Origin: Rhodopseudomonas sp.
GTDB taxonomy: Bacteria; Pseudomonadota; Alphaproteobacteria; Rhizobiales; Xanthobacteraceae
Direction: 5' to 3'
Length of the DNA: 42,146 nt
NCBI GenBank assembly: GCA_016124795.1
Contig: WGNB01000054.1
Span: 1 to 42,146 of the forward strand
The number at the start of each line of letters is the position of its first letter. Positions within the stretch are counted from its first letter, which is position 1. The notes below the pieces were generated by a model. It had not been told where the DNA came from, ran no database searches, and saw only the letters and a program-made list of their open reading frames with translations. Below are positions 1-8,849 of the stretch, piece after piece. The translations under genes were made by a program, and so were the position numbers.

Positions 1-59
1 CCGACGCGGCGCTGAAGGAACTCAAGGCCGACCTGAAGAAAGAAAACGCGGCTTACTGA
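1..59 (+). CDS. dctP: C-terminal end of TRAP transporter substrate-binding protein (partial)
   Basis: Only the last 18 codons are in the window, ending in KKENAAY and a TGA. That stop overlaps the ATG of the next gene by one base (TGATG), which points to translational coupling. The identity is inferred from position: the next two genes are the small and large membrane subunits of a TRAP transporter, and the periplasmic substrate-binding subunit usually lies beside them. The charged, amphipathic Lys/Glu-rich tail fits the C-terminal helix of DctP-type proteins. Nothing in this fragment identifies the ligand. Confidence 0.6.
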   Translation, partial: DAALKELKADLKKENAAY

Positions 60-583
60 TGAACCCTCAATCGGGACAAGGCGCTTTCGATCGGTTTATC
101 GACGTGATCGAGGTGACGGCGGCGGGATTTCTCGCCGTCGTTACCTTGCTCGTCTTCGTATCGGTATTCCTGCGCTATTTCTTTGCCTGGTCGATCCCCG
201 ACAGCTACGACTTCACCCGTTTGCTGCTCGGCATCCTGATCTTCTGGGGCATGGCGGTCGCCAGCTATCGCGGCGACCATATCAGCGTCGACCTGTTGTG
301 GACCGTGGCGCCGCCGGCGATCAAGCGGACGATGGACGTGTTCTCGGCGCTGGTTACGCTGCTGGCGATGGCCACTTTCACTTATATGTTCGCCGAAAAG
401 GTGCTCGGCACCCGTGCCGACCATGTCGGCACCTTCGACCTGCGCCAGCCGGTCTGGATCTATTACCTGATCGCCTGGATCGGGCTCGCCTCATCGATCC
501 TGCTGCTGGTGCTGCGCACCCTGCGGCTGGTGTTCTGGCCCGAAAGACTGGCGGCCGCGCGCGAACCGCATTCGGCCGAATAG
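59..583 (+). CDS. dctQ: TRAP transporter small permease subunit (DctQ family)
   Basis: A 174-residue inner-membrane protein with four hydrophobic segments, at about residues 23-42, 54-70, 95-112 and 137-157. This is the normal size and topology for DctQ. The stretch RYFFAWSIPDSYDFTRLLLG after the first segment, with a conserved aromatic and acidic loop, is typical of the family. DctQ pairs with DctM and the periplasmic binding protein to import organic acids using the sodium gradient. The start overlaps the stop of the upstream gene by one base, so the two are probably translated together. The substrate cannot be read from this subunit. Confidence 0.9.
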   Translation: MNPQSGQGAFDRFIDVIEVTAAGFLAVVTLLVFVSVFLRYFFAWSIPDSYDFTRLLLGILIFWGMAVASYRGDHISVDLLWTVAPPAIKRTMDVFSALVTLLAMATFTYMFAEKVLGTRADHVGTFDLRQPVWIYYLIAWIGLASSILLLVLRTLRLVFWPERLAAAREPHSAE

Positions 584-607
584 CAATGCAACCGTTAAGC
601 CCCATCG

Positions 608-700
608 CCGTCATTCCGGAACGCTCGCACAGGCAAGCGGACGCGGAATGCAGAAACAAACACCGAGCCAGCCCCCGGATTCCGGCTTCGCGCTGACGCG
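608..700 (+). repeat. REP-like palindromic intergenic element
   Basis: The 157-base gap between dctQ and dctM holds inverted copies of a short word: CATTCCG at 612-618 and CGGAATG at 644-650, followed by CCGGATTCCGG and a GC-rich alternating tract near 675-700. Elements built from ATTCCGG/CCGGAAT words with GCGC tracts are common between genes in Bradyrhizobium-type genomes. It separates two genes that must be made together, so it may affect mRNA stability or the subunit ratio; that is inference. Confidence 0.5.
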
Positions 701-740
701 CGATATGGAATAGCCGCCGGAGCATCGCGGATACAGCATC

Positions 741-2042
741 ATGAGCACCGACGCCGTCGCCATTACCGGATTCCTCTCGCTGTTCGGGCTGATGCTGCTG
801 CGCGTGCCGGTCGGCATCGCGATGGGCCTCGTCGGCGTGCTCGGCTTCGGCTACCTGATCGGCGACATCACGCCGGCCTTGAAGCTGCTGTCGCAATCGC
901 CGATCCGTACCGCCACCGATGCCGAATTCGCGGTCATTCCGCTGTTCCTGCTGATGGGCGCTTTCGCCTCGGCCTCCGGCATGAGCAAGGAACTGTTCCG
1001 CGCCTCCAACACCTTCCTCGGCCATCTCCGCGGCGGACTCGGCATCGCCACCATCGTCGCCTGCGGCGGTTTCGCCGCGATCTGCGGCTCGTCAGTCGCG
1101 ACCGCCGCCACCTTCTCCAAGGTCGCCTATCCGGAGATGCGCGAGCACGGCTATCCGCAGAGCTTCGCGACCGGCGTCATCGCCGCCGGCGGTTCGCTCG
1201 GCATCATGATCCCGCCGTCGACGGTGTTCGCGGTCTATGGCCTAATCACCGAACAGGACATCGGCAAACTGTTCATCGCCGGCGTCGTCCCCGGCCTGCT
1301 CGCGGTGGCGATGTATATCGGCACCATCAACATCATCGCCTGGCTCAAGCCCGGCTTCCTGCCGGTGACGCCGCGACATAGCTGGGCCGAACGGCGCGCC
1401 GCGCTGCGCGACGTCTGGGCGGTGTCGTTGCTGTTCGTCTTCATCATCGGCGGCATCTACGCCGGCGCCTTCACCGCCACCGAGGCCGCCGGCATGGGCG
1501 CGGCCGGCGCCTTCATCATCGCCGTCGTTCGCCGCAAGCTGTCGCGCGCCGACTTCCTGCGCTGCCTGGTCGAATCGCTGCGCACCACCGCCGCCGTGTT
1601 CACCATCCTGATCGGCGCGCTGATCTTCGGCTATTTCCTCACCATCACCCAGACCCCGCAGAAGATCACCGTCTTCCTGACCGGACTGGGGCTCGGGCCC
1701 TACGGCGTGCTGATCCTGATCATGCTGATGTACCTGTTCCTCGGCTGCATCATGGACGCGATGGCGATGATCATCCTGACCATCCCGATCGTGTTCCCGG
1801 TGATCAAGGAACTCGGCTTCGACCCGATCTGGTTCGGCGTCATCATCGTCATGACGGTGGAACTCGGGCTGATCCACCCGCCGGTGGGCATGAACGTCTT
1901 CGTCATCAAGAGCGTCGTCAAGGACGTCAAGCTGTCGACGGTATTCCGCGGCGTGATGCCCTTCGTGCTCACCGACATCCTGCGGCTGGCCATCCTGATC
2001 GCCTTCCCGATCCTGGCGCTCTGGCTGCCGTCGCACATGTAG
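741..2042 (+). CDS. dctM: TRAP transporter large permease subunit (DctM family)
   Basis: A 433-residue polytopic membrane protein with about 11-12 hydrophobic segments, the usual DctM length. Family-typical stretches include the Gly/Ser-rich segment CGGFAAICGSSVATAATFSK, the motif GSLGIMIPPSTVFAVYG, and the late GLIHPPVGMNVFVIKSVV. It forms the translocation channel of the TRAP importer with DctQ. The ATG at 741 lies 157 bases after dctQ, an unusually long gap for this pair, filled by a REP-like element. The next gene, a ferredoxin-oxidoreductase-like subunit, starts 68 bases downstream on the same strand, so the transporter may supply its substrate. Confidence 0.93.
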   Translation: MSTDAVAITGFLSLFGLMLLRVPVGIAMGLVGVLGFGYLIGDITPALKLLSQSPIRTATDAEFAVIPLFLLMGAFASASGMSKELFRASNTFLGHLRGGLGIATIVACGGFAAICGSSVATAATFSKVAYPEMREHGYPQSFATGVIAAGGSLGIMIPPSTVFAVYGLITEQDIGKLFIAGVVPGLLAVAMYIGTINIIAWLKPGFLPVTPRHSWAERRAALRDVWAVSLLFVFIIGGIYAGAFTATEAAGMGAAGAFIIAVVRRKLSRADFLRCLVESLRTTAAVFTILIGALIFGYFLTITQTPQKITVFLTGLGLGPYGVLILIMLMYLFLGCIMDAMAMIILTIPIVFPVIKELGFDPIWFGVIIVMTVELGLIHPPVGMNVFVIKSVVKDVKLSTVFRGVMPFVLTDILRLAILIAFPILALWLPSHM

Positions 2043-2110
2043 GCTATAAAGCCTCAACTGGTTGGGCCCCAAACCATCGGCCCACGCAAACGTCAGGTCC
2101 GGAGTTTCCT

Positions 2111-4288
2111 TTGGAACGCTCGTTCAAGAAAGAAGTCGAGGCGCTGCGGCTCGGCGACGGCGACACCTTCCACGGCGAAGGCATCCTCGCCGTCACCAAG
2201 GCGCTGCTGCAGTCCGGCGTGTCCTATGTCGGCGGCTACCAGGGCGCGCCGGTGTCGCATCTGCTCGACGTGCTGGTCGACGCGGAGGACATGATGGCCG
2301 AACTCGGCGTCCACCTCGAAACCTGCTCGAACGAAGCCAGCGCCGCCGCCATGCTGGGCGCGTCGATCAATTATCCGCTGCGCGGCGCGGTGACCTGGAA
2401 ATCGATCGTCGGCACCAATGTCGCGGCCGACGCCCTGTCCAACCTGTCGTCGCCCGGCGTGCTCGGCGGTGCGATGATCATCCTCGGCGAGGATTACGGT
2501 GAAGGCGCCAGCGTCATCCAGGAGCGCTCCTACGCTTATGCGCTGAAATCCTCGATGTGGCTCCTGGACCCGCGCCCCGACCTGCCGACCATCGTGCGCA
2601 CCGTCGAACTCGGCTTCGACCTGTCGGAAGCGAGCCACGCGCCGGTCATGCTGGAACTGCGCATCCGCGCCTGCCACGCCACCGGCGAATTCGCCGCCAG
2701 GAATAACCGCAAGGGCGTCGCCTCCGGCCTCGACAAGATCGACGGGCCACCGCGCTTCAACTACGACCGGCTCGCCCATCCGCCGGTGATCTACAAGCAG
2801 GAAAAGCTCAAGGTCGAGGAACGCATGCCGGCGGCACGCGCTTTCATCGCCAAGCACAAGATGAACGAGACGATCGACGGCGATCTTTCCGACATCGGCA
2901 TCGTGGTGATGGGCGGCCTGACCAATTCGGTGCTTCGCGCGCTCGAACGCCTGGGGCTCGCCGACGTGTTCGGCGCGTCACGCATCCCGATCAAGGTGCT
3001 CAACGTCGTCTATCCGCTGGTGCCGGACGAAATCCGCGAATTCTGCGCCAGCAAGCGCAGCGTGCTGGTGGTCGAGGAAGGCCATCCCGACTACATCGAG
3101 CAGGCGATCAACGTCGAACTGCGCCGCGCCGACATCCAGACCAAGATTTACGGCAAGGGGCCGCTGCCGCAATCCGGCGAGTATACCTCGGAGGTCTTGC
3201 TGGAGGGGCTGGCCGCTTATCTCCAGGCGGCGCGACCGGCCGGCATCGACGCCGACGCCATCGCCGAACAGGCGCGCGGCCTTTACGGCCACAAACCGAA
3301 AGCCGCCGCCGCGCTCGGACCGCTGCCGCCGCGGCCGCCGTCGTTCTGCACCGGCTGCCCGGAACGTCCGGTGTTCTCGGCGCTCAAACTGGTGCAGCGC
3401 GAACTCGGGCCGGCGCATATCAGCGCCGATATCGGTTGCCACGCCTTCGGCACACTGCCGCCATTCAGCATGGGCAACAGCATTCTCGGTTACGGCATGT
3501 CGCTGGCCAGCGCCGCCGCCGTCGGGCCGAACATGACCGAGCGCTCGATCTCGATCATGGGCGACGGCGGTTTCTGGCATAACGGCCTGATCACCGGCGT
3601 GGCGTCGAACCTGTTCAACAAAGGCGACGGCGTGCTGATCGTGATGCAGAACGGCTACACCTCGGCGACCGGCCAGCAGTTCATGCCGTCGTCGCTGTCG
3701 AACCGCGACGGCGCCGCCCCCGGCATGGATATCGAAAAAACCTTGCGCTCGATGGGCGTCAAATGGCTGCGCAAGGTCCGCACCTATGGCGTCGCCAATA
3801 TGACGAAGACGCTGAAGGAGGCGATGAAGACCGCCGAGAAAGGCCTCAAGGTCATCATCGCCGACGGCGAATGCCAGTTAGCGCGGCAGCGCCGGGTCCG
3901 CGCCGAGGATGCGATCAAGCTCAAGCAAGGCCAGCGCGTCACCCACGCACGCTATGGCGTCGACGACGAAATCTGCACTGGCGATCATTCCTGCATTCGG
4001 CTGTCGGGTTGCCCGTCGCTGACGGTCAAGCCATCGCCCGATCCGCTGCGCACCGATCCGGTGGCCAACGTCGTCGACAGTTGCGTCGGCTGCGGCCTCT
4101 GCGGCGAAGTCGCCCACGCCGCCGTGTTGTGCCCGTCGTTCTATCGCGCCGAGATCGTCCGCAACGCCACCGCCTGGGACCGCTTCCTGTTCCGCTTCCG
4201 GCAAACCGTGATCGGCTGGCTGGGCGGCTACAACGGCAAGACCGCGCCCGCCGCCGAACCGCTCCCTGAACTCAAGGCCGCCGCATGA
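2111..4288 (+). CDS. iorA: Indolepyruvate:ferredoxin oxidoreductase-like alpha subunit (ThDP and FeS domains)
   Basis: A 725-residue protein of the 2-oxoacid:ferredoxin oxidoreductase superfamily. The TTG start has CGGAG seven bases upstream. The N-terminal third is the pyrimidine-binding part (GGYQGAPVSHLLDVL). The middle third resembles the transketolase C-terminal domain. The region around residues 415-520 holds FCTGCPERP and the ThDP motif, with GDGGFWHNG followed by MQNGYTSATGQ. The C-terminus carries two cysteine clusters, CTGDHSCIRLSGCP and CVGCGLCGEVAHAAVLCP, which fit an iron-sulfur domain although the spacing is looser than in classical 2[4Fe-4S] ferredoxins. Characterised IorAB enzymes convert aryl pyruvates to aryl-acetyl-CoA, CO2 and reduced ferredoxin. 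Here only the class of reaction is inferred; the true 2-oxo acid is unknown. The stop overlaps the next gene by four bases. Confidence 0.85.
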   Translation: MERSFKKEVEALRLGDGDTFHGEGILAVTKALLQSGVSYVGGYQGAPVSHLLDVLVDAEDMMAELGVHLETCSNEASAAAMLGASINYPLRGAVTWKSIVGTNVAADALSNLSSPGVLGGAMIILGEDYGEGASVIQERSYAYALKSSMWLLDPRPDLPTIVRTVELGFDLSEASHAPVMLELRIRACHATGEFAARNNRKGVASGLDKIDGPPRFNYDRLAHPPVIYKQEKLKVEERMPAARAFIAKHKMNETIDGDLSDIGIVVMGGLTNSVLRALERLGLADVFGASRIPIKVLNVVYPLVPDEIREFCASKRSVLVVEEGHPDYIEQAINVELRRADIQTKIYGKGPLPQSGEYTSEVLLEGLAAYLQAARPAGIDADAIAEQARGLYGHKPKAAAALGPLPPRPPSFCTGCPERPVFSALKLVQRELGPAHISADIGCHAFGTLPPFSMGNSILGYGMSLASAAAVGPNMTERSISIMGDGGFWHNGLITGVASNLFNKGDGVLIVMQNGYTSATGQQFMPSSLSNRDGAAPGMDIEKTLRSMGVKWLRKVRTYGVANMTKTLKEAMKTAEKGLKVIIADGECQLARQRRVRAEDAIKLKQGQRVTHARYGVDDEICTGDHSCIRLSGCPSLTVKPSPDPLRTDPVANVVDSCVGCGLCGEVAHAAVLCPSFYRAEIVRNATAWDRFLFRFRQTVIGWLGGYNGKTAPAAEPLPELKAAA

Positions 4289-5829
4289 CCGCGCAACGTC
4301 CCATTACCTTGCTGATCGCCGCGCTCGGCGGCGAAGGCGGCGGCGTGCTGACCAACTGGCTGGTCAATGCCGCCGAGGATGCCGGCTTCCCGGTGCAATC
4401 GACCTCGATTCCCGGCGTCGCGCAGCGCACCGGCGCCACGACGTATTACATCGAGATCTACCCGGTGCAGATCGCCGCGCTCAACGGCAAGCGCCCGGTG
4501 CTGGCGCTGACGCCCGGCGTCGGCGATATCGACATCGCGGTGGCGAGCGAATTGCTCGAAGCCGGCCGCGCTGTCGCCGGCGGCTTCGTCACGCCGAACC
4601 GCACGCATGTCATCGCCTCGCTCAGCCGCTTTTACGCGATGGACGAAAAAACCGCGATGGGCGACGGCCGGTTCGACACCGACAAGCTCATCGCCGTCAT
4701 CAATGACAATGCGCACGACGCGCTGCTGTTCGACATGGCCAAGCTCGCCGCGGAGGCCGGCTCGATCATCAGCGCCGTAATGCTGGGCGCGATCGCCGGC
4801 TCACATCGTCTGCCGCTGACCGTCGAGCAACTCGAAGCCGCGATCCGCGCCGACGGCAAGGCGGTCGACAGCAATCTGCGCGGCTTCCGCGCCGGGCTCG
4901 AAACAGCGCGCGCCCGCTCCGTCGAAGAGACCCAACCCACGCCACCTCTGCCGGTGAAGAAGAACGCCCGGCTGACACTGGCCGGACTTGAAGACGAAGT
5001 CATGCGCGACCTGCCAGCGGCCGCGCATCAATTCGCCATCGAAGGCGTGCGCCGGCTGACGGCGTATCAGAGCGTTGCCTATGCGCGCCTTTATCTCGAC
5101 CGGCTGGCCGCGATCGCGCAGGCCGACGCGCAAAGCGGCGCTCAGGGCAAACTGCTGAAGGAAACGGCGCGCCATCTCGCCGTGCGGATGTCCTTCGAAG
5201 ACGTCGTGCGGGTGGCGCAGGCCAAGATCGAACCGTCGCGCATGGCGCGGATCGCGCGCGACGAACTGCGCGTGAAGGACGAGCCTTTCTCGGTGCACGA
5301 TTTCCTCAAGCCCGGCATCGAGGAACTGTGTCAGTTGCTGCCGCCGTTCCTGGCGCGGCCGATCATTCGTCTGGCCGAACGCAGAGGCTGGCTCGGCAAA
5401 GTCTATTTCGGCATGGAGATCAACTCGACCTCGGTGTTCGGCTATCTGCGGTTTGCCACGCTCGCCAAGCTGCGCGCGATCCGGCCTTACGGTTATCGCT
5501 ATGCCCTGGAACAGGCGCAACTGACCGGCTGGCTGGCGCTGATCGCCGAAGCCGCGCAACGCTCACCGGCTTTCGCGCTCGAAGTCGTCGAGTGTGCACG
5601 GTTGATCAAGGGCTATGGCGACACTTACACGCGAGGCCTGCACAATTATCAGACCATCGAAACCCGGATCGTCCGGCCAGCCCTGGCGGGCGATATCCCA
5701 CTGGCGCGCGCCGCCGACGCCGTGGCTTCGGCGCGCACCGCCGCGCTGGTCGATCCCGAAGGCGAAAGCCTGGCACGTTGCCTCGCCGAGATCGAACGCC
5801 AGACCCACCTTCCGATCGCTGCCGAATAA
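4285..5829 (+). CDS. iorB: Indolepyruvate oxidoreductase beta-like subunit with long C-terminal extension
   Basis: A 514-residue protein whose first ~190 residues match the beta/gamma catalytic domain of 2-oxoacid:ferredoxin oxidoreductases: LLIAALGGEGGGVLTNWL, then STSIPGVAQRTGATTYYIEIYP. Archaeal IorB proteins are only about 200 residues. The remaining ~320 residues form an extra, mostly helical, Arg/Leu-rich domain seen in proteobacterial homologues and of unknown role. The ATG overlaps the iorA stop (ATGA), so translation is probably coupled and the two proteins should form one complex. After this gene comes a 234-base gap with a REP-like element, so the next gene may have its own promoter. 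Confidence 0.82.
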   Translation: MTAQRPITLLIAALGGEGGGVLTNWLVNAAEDAGFPVQSTSIPGVAQRTGATTYYIEIYPVQIAALNGKRPVLALTPGVGDIDIAVASELLEAGRAVAGGFVTPNRTHVIASLSRFYAMDEKTAMGDGRFDTDKLIAVINDNAHDALLFDMAKLAAEAGSIISAVMLGAIAGSHRLPLTVEQLEAAIRADGKAVDSNLRGFRAGLETARARSVEETQPTPPLPVKKNARLTLAGLEDEVMRDLPAAAHQFAIEGVRRLTAYQSVAYARLYLDRLAAIAQADAQSGAQGKLLKETARHLAVRMSFEDVVRVAQAKIEPSRMARIARDELRVKDEPFSVHDFLKPGIEELCQLLPPFLARPIIRLAERRGWLGKVYFGMEINSTSVFGYLRFATLAKLRAIRPYGYRYALEQAQLTGWLALIAEAAQRSPAFALEVVECARLIKGYGDTYTRGLHNYQTIETRIVRPALAGDIPLARAADAVASARTAALVDPEGESLARCLAEIERQTHLPIAAE

Positions 5830-5837
5830 TTAAGCGT

Positions 5838-5950
5838 GTCATTGCGACACAGCCGACGCGCCGTATCCGGAATGCGGACACGATCTTCACACCGTTTTTC
5901 GGAAACCGGGTTCGCGGGCTGAAGCGCCCGCGCCGCGGAATGACAGCCAC
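5838..5950 (+). repeat. REP-like palindromic intergenic element
   Basis: The element starts with TGTCATTGCGACAC and ends about 110 bases later with CGCGGAATGACA, so its ends form an imperfect inverted repeat. Inside is a strong hairpin: GCGGGC (5914-5919) pairs with GCCCGC (5926-5931) around a six-base loop. GTCATTGCG/GGAATGACA ends are typical of interspersed repeats in Bradyrhizobium relatives. It may stabilise or end the upstream iorAB mRNA; there is no T-run, so it is not a classical terminator. Confidence 0.55.
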
Positions 5951-6063
5951 ACGCCAGGCTCCGTTGTCACCTTCAACGCCGTCGCGTAAAAGACCGCCAC
6001 CTCAAAACCAATAAAGCTCCGCAATCCGAAGTCGACATTGCGGACGATCGGGTGGAAATCAAA

Positions 6064-7770
6064 ATGGCCGCACCATCAACTACCGGACAACGACCGGCCA
6101 TCGCCGGCGAAGCTTTCCTGCGCGCGCTCTCCGACCACGGCGTCGATTATCTGTTCGCCAATCCCGGCACCGACTTTCCGCCGGTGGTCGAAGCTTTCAC
6201 CCGCGCCAAGAAAACCAACGCCAAGGTTCCGCAGCCGGTGCTGGTGCCGCACGAAAACCTCGCGGTGGCGATGGCGCACGGCGCCTACCTGATGAACGGC
6301 CGTCCGCAGGCGGTCATGGTGCACGTCAATGTCGGCACCGCCAACACCATCAACAACATCACCAACCTGTCGCGCGACCGGGTGCCGCTGATCCTCGCCG
6401 CCGGCCGCACGCCGATCACCGAGAAAGGCCAGTTCGGCTCGCGCTCGCGGCCAATCCACTGGGCGCAGGAAATGTTCGACCAGGCCGGCATGCTGCGCGA
6501 AATGGTCAAATGGGATTACGAATTGCGCGAGCCCGCCCAGGTCGGCGATGTCGTGTCGCGCTCGGTCGAGGTCGCGATGGCGCATCCGCGCGGACCGGTC
6601 TACCTGGTGCTGCCGCGCGAGCCGCTGTCGGCCCCGGTCGACGAGCCGATCGAACCGATCAAACCGCGCGCCGCCGCCGATCGTGTCCATCCCGATCCGA
6701 AAGCCATCGCCACGCTGGCTGAATGGATCGCCGCCGCCGAGCGGCCGATGATCGTCACCTCGATCCTGCCCGGCGACGCGGTACCGGTGCTCGACCAACT
6801 GGCCGAACGTTTCGCCATTCCGGTCGTCACCCATAATCCACGGTCGGTCTGCCTGCCCTTCAGCCACCCGATGCATTTCGGCTATGAGCCTGGGCCTTTG
6901 CTCAAGGACGCCGATCTGGTCATCGCGCTGGAGTCCGATGTGCCGTGGATTCCGCTGCTGCAGCATCCGGCGGCCGGCGCCCGCATCGTACATATCGCCG
7001 AGGACCCGGCCTTCGTGCGTTACCCGATGCGGACCTTCCCGTCCGACCTGTCGGTGCAGGCCGGCGTCACCAATGCGCTGAGTGCGCTGGTCGCGGCGCT
7101 GGACGCGCAGGCCGGCAAGGCGAAGTCCGGCATCGAGGCCCGGCGCGCCCGGTTGACCGAGCGCAACAACGCCCGCCGCGCCGAAATCGCCAAGGCTGGC
7201 AATCCCGGCGAGCGAATTTCACCGGCCTACCTGTCACGCTGCATCGGCGAAGCCGTCGGCCCCGACGCCGTGATTTTCAATGAATATCCGCTGCGCTCCG
7301 ACCACTGTCCGCGCGAAAAGCCGAATACGTTCTTTTCGCTCGGGCCGGCCGGCGGTCTCGGCTGGGGCCTGGGCGCCGCGCTCGGCGCCAAGCTCGCGGC
7401 ACCGGACAAGCTGATCGTCGCCACGCTCGGCGACGGCGCCTACATGTTCTCCAATCCGACCGTCGGCCACTGGGTGTCGGGCAAGCACGGCCTGCCGATC
7501 CTGACCATCGTGTTCAACAACAGCCGCTACGGCGCGGTCCGCAACTCGACGCTGTCGATGTTCAAGGACGGCGTCGCCGGCGAGAACGACGGGCGCGATC
7601 TGGCCGATCTCGATCCGGCGCCGCCCTATGACGAAATGGCCAAGGCGCAGGGGGCCCATGCCGAACGCGTCGAAAATCCGGCCGACCTGCCCGGCGCGCT
7701 GGCGCGGGCCCGCGATGCCGTGATGAAAGACAAGCGGCAGGCATTGCTCAACATCATCACGCCGTATTAA
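6064..7770 (+). CDS. ThDP-dependent decarboxylase/lyase-type enzyme (acetolactate synthase superfamily)
   Basis: A 568-residue cytoplasmic enzyme of the family that holds benzoylformate decarboxylase, acetolactate synthase and oxalyl-CoA decarboxylase. The ATG at 6064 is preferred over an upstream GTG (6052) because GGTGGA at 6051-6056 then makes a ribosome binding site with seven-base spacing. It shows the three-domain order: a PYR domain with catalytic Glu64 in PHENLAVAM, a central domain, and a PP domain with GDG at 456-458 and the downstream FNNSRYG that completes the ThDP/Mg motif. The family cleaves or joins 2-oxo acids. Its place between iorAB and ring-modifying enzymes favours an aryl-glyoxylate or similar 2-oxo acid, but the substrate is not visible in the sequence. 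Confidence 0.85.
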   Translation: MAAPSTTGQRPAIAGEAFLRALSDHGVDYLFANPGTDFPPVVEAFTRAKKTNAKVPQPVLVPHENLAVAMAHGAYLMNGRPQAVMVHVNVGTANTINNITNLSRDRVPLILAAGRTPITEKGQFGSRSRPIHWAQEMFDQAGMLREMVKWDYELREPAQVGDVVSRSVEVAMAHPRGPVYLVLPREPLSAPVDEPIEPIKPRAAADRVHPDPKAIATLAEWIAAAERPMIVTSILPGDAVPVLDQLAERFAIPVVTHNPRSVCLPFSHPMHFGYEPGPLLKDADLVIALESDVPWIPLLQHPAAGARIVHIAEDPAFVRYPMRTFPSDLSVQAGVTNALSALVAALDAQAGKAKSGIEARRARLTERNNARRAEIAKAGNPGERISPAYLSRCIGEAVGPDAVIFNEYPLRSDHCPREKPNTFFSLGPAGGLGWGLGAALGAKLAAPDKLIVATLGDGAYMFSNPTVGHWVSGKHGLPILTIVFNNSRYGAVRNSTLSMFKDGVAGENDGRDLADLDPAPPYDEMAKAQGAHAERVENPADLPGALARARDAVMKDKRQALLNIITPY

Positions 7771-7812
7771 ACCGCCACCAATTCCGCTTTCAGCCATCCC
7801 AAGGAGTGCACG

Positions 7813-8829
7813 ATGCGCATCGACGCTTATACCCACTTTATGCCGAGCCGGATGTTCAAGCTGCTCGTCGATAGCGGCTATCCCGACATCGGCAAGCGGA
7901 TGCGTGAAGTGCCCTGTATCCACGATCTCGAAATCCGCAAGAAGGTGGTCGATACCTTCCCGGACTATGCGCAGATTCTCTCCTTCGCCATGCCGCCGCT
8001 CGAAGTCTTCACCAAGGGCGACGCCAAGGCGATCGAGGCCAATGCCCGGCTGATCAACGACGAACTCCAGGAACTGTCGGAAAAGAACCGCGACCACTTC
8101 CCCGGCTGGGTGGCGCAGGGCGCGCTCGGCGCCGCCGACGTCGGTGTCGCCGAAGCCAAGCGCGCGATCGCCAATGGCGCGCTCGGCGTCCAGATCTATA
8201 CCAACGTCGCCGGCAAGCCGCTCGACGATCCGGCATTCGAGCCGTTCTTCGCCACGATGGAACAACTCGACAAGCCGATCTGGCTGCACCCGGCGCGCAA
8301 CGCCGGCTTCGCCGATTACGCCACCGAGACCAAATCGAAATACGAAATCTGGTGGACCTTCGGCTGGTCCTACGAGACCGGCGCGGCCATGGCCCGTCTG
8401 GTGTTCTCCAAGATCATGGACAAGTATCCGAAGCTCAAGATCATCACCCACCACTTCGGCGGCATCGTGCCGATGCTGGAAGGCCGCATCGGCCCCGGCT
8501 GGGATCAGCTCGGCTCGCGCACCTCGGATGAGGACCTCGGCGCGCTGCTCGGCCAGTTGAAGAAGCGTCCGCTCGATTACTTCAAGCATTCGTTCTATGC
8601 CGACACCGCGACCTTCTCGTCGCGGGCCGGCGTCGACATCGGCCTGTCGTTCTACGATCACGACAAGATCGTGTTCGCCTCCGACTGCCCGTTCGATCCG
8701 GAGAAGGGCACGATGTATACCCGCGACGCCATCCGCTTCCTCGAAGACGTCAATCTGCCGAAGGCCGAGAAGGACGCGATCTGGCACGGCAATCTCGAGC
8801 GCATCACCGGCACCAAGCTGGTCAAGTAA
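7813..8829 (+). CDS. Amidohydrolase-family protein related to aminocarboxymuconate-semialdehyde decarboxylase
   Basis: A 338-residue TIM-barrel metal enzyme with AAGGAG ten bases before the ATG. It aligns along its length with the ACMSD / gamma-resorcylate decarboxylase group: WLHPARN (His159), ITHHFGG (His213-His214) and FASDCPFD (Asp291) match the later metal and catalytic positions. The N-terminal motif is DAYTHFMP, where the usual form is D-x-H-x-H-x-x-P, so the first metal-binding His is Tyr6. This may be a subfamily trait or change metal binding. Family members decarboxylate or hydrolyse aromatic and ring-opened acids. It lies 42 bases after the ThDP enzyme and 20 bases before the monooxygenase, so the three are probably co-transcribed. 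Confidence 0.85.
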   Translation: MRIDAYTHFMPSRMFKLLVDSGYPDIGKRMREVPCIHDLEIRKKVVDTFPDYAQILSFAMPPLEVFTKGDAKAIEANARLINDELQELSEKNRDHFPGWVAQGALGAADVGVAEAKRAIANGALGVQIYTNVAGKPLDDPAFEPFFATMEQLDKPIWLHPARNAGFADYATETKSKYEIWWTFGWSYETGAAMARLVFSKIMDKYPKLKIITHHFGGIVPMLEGRIGPGWDQLGSRTSDEDLGALLGQLKKRPLDYFKHSFYADTATFSSRAGVDIGLSFYDHDKIVFASDCPFDPEKGTMYTRDAIRFLEDVNLPKAEKDAIWHGNLERITGTKLVK

Positions 8830-8849
8830 GAACGTAGAAGGCACCGGCG

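Noticed and set aside
2043-2100. Near-palindrome GGTTGGGCCCCAAACC between dctM and iorA
   Set aside because: Imperfect symmetry and no T-run; too weak to call a terminator or operator.
7234-8844. 536-codon open frame on the minus strand
   Set aside because: Antisense to the amidohydrolase and the end of the ThDP enzyme, both with clear motifs.
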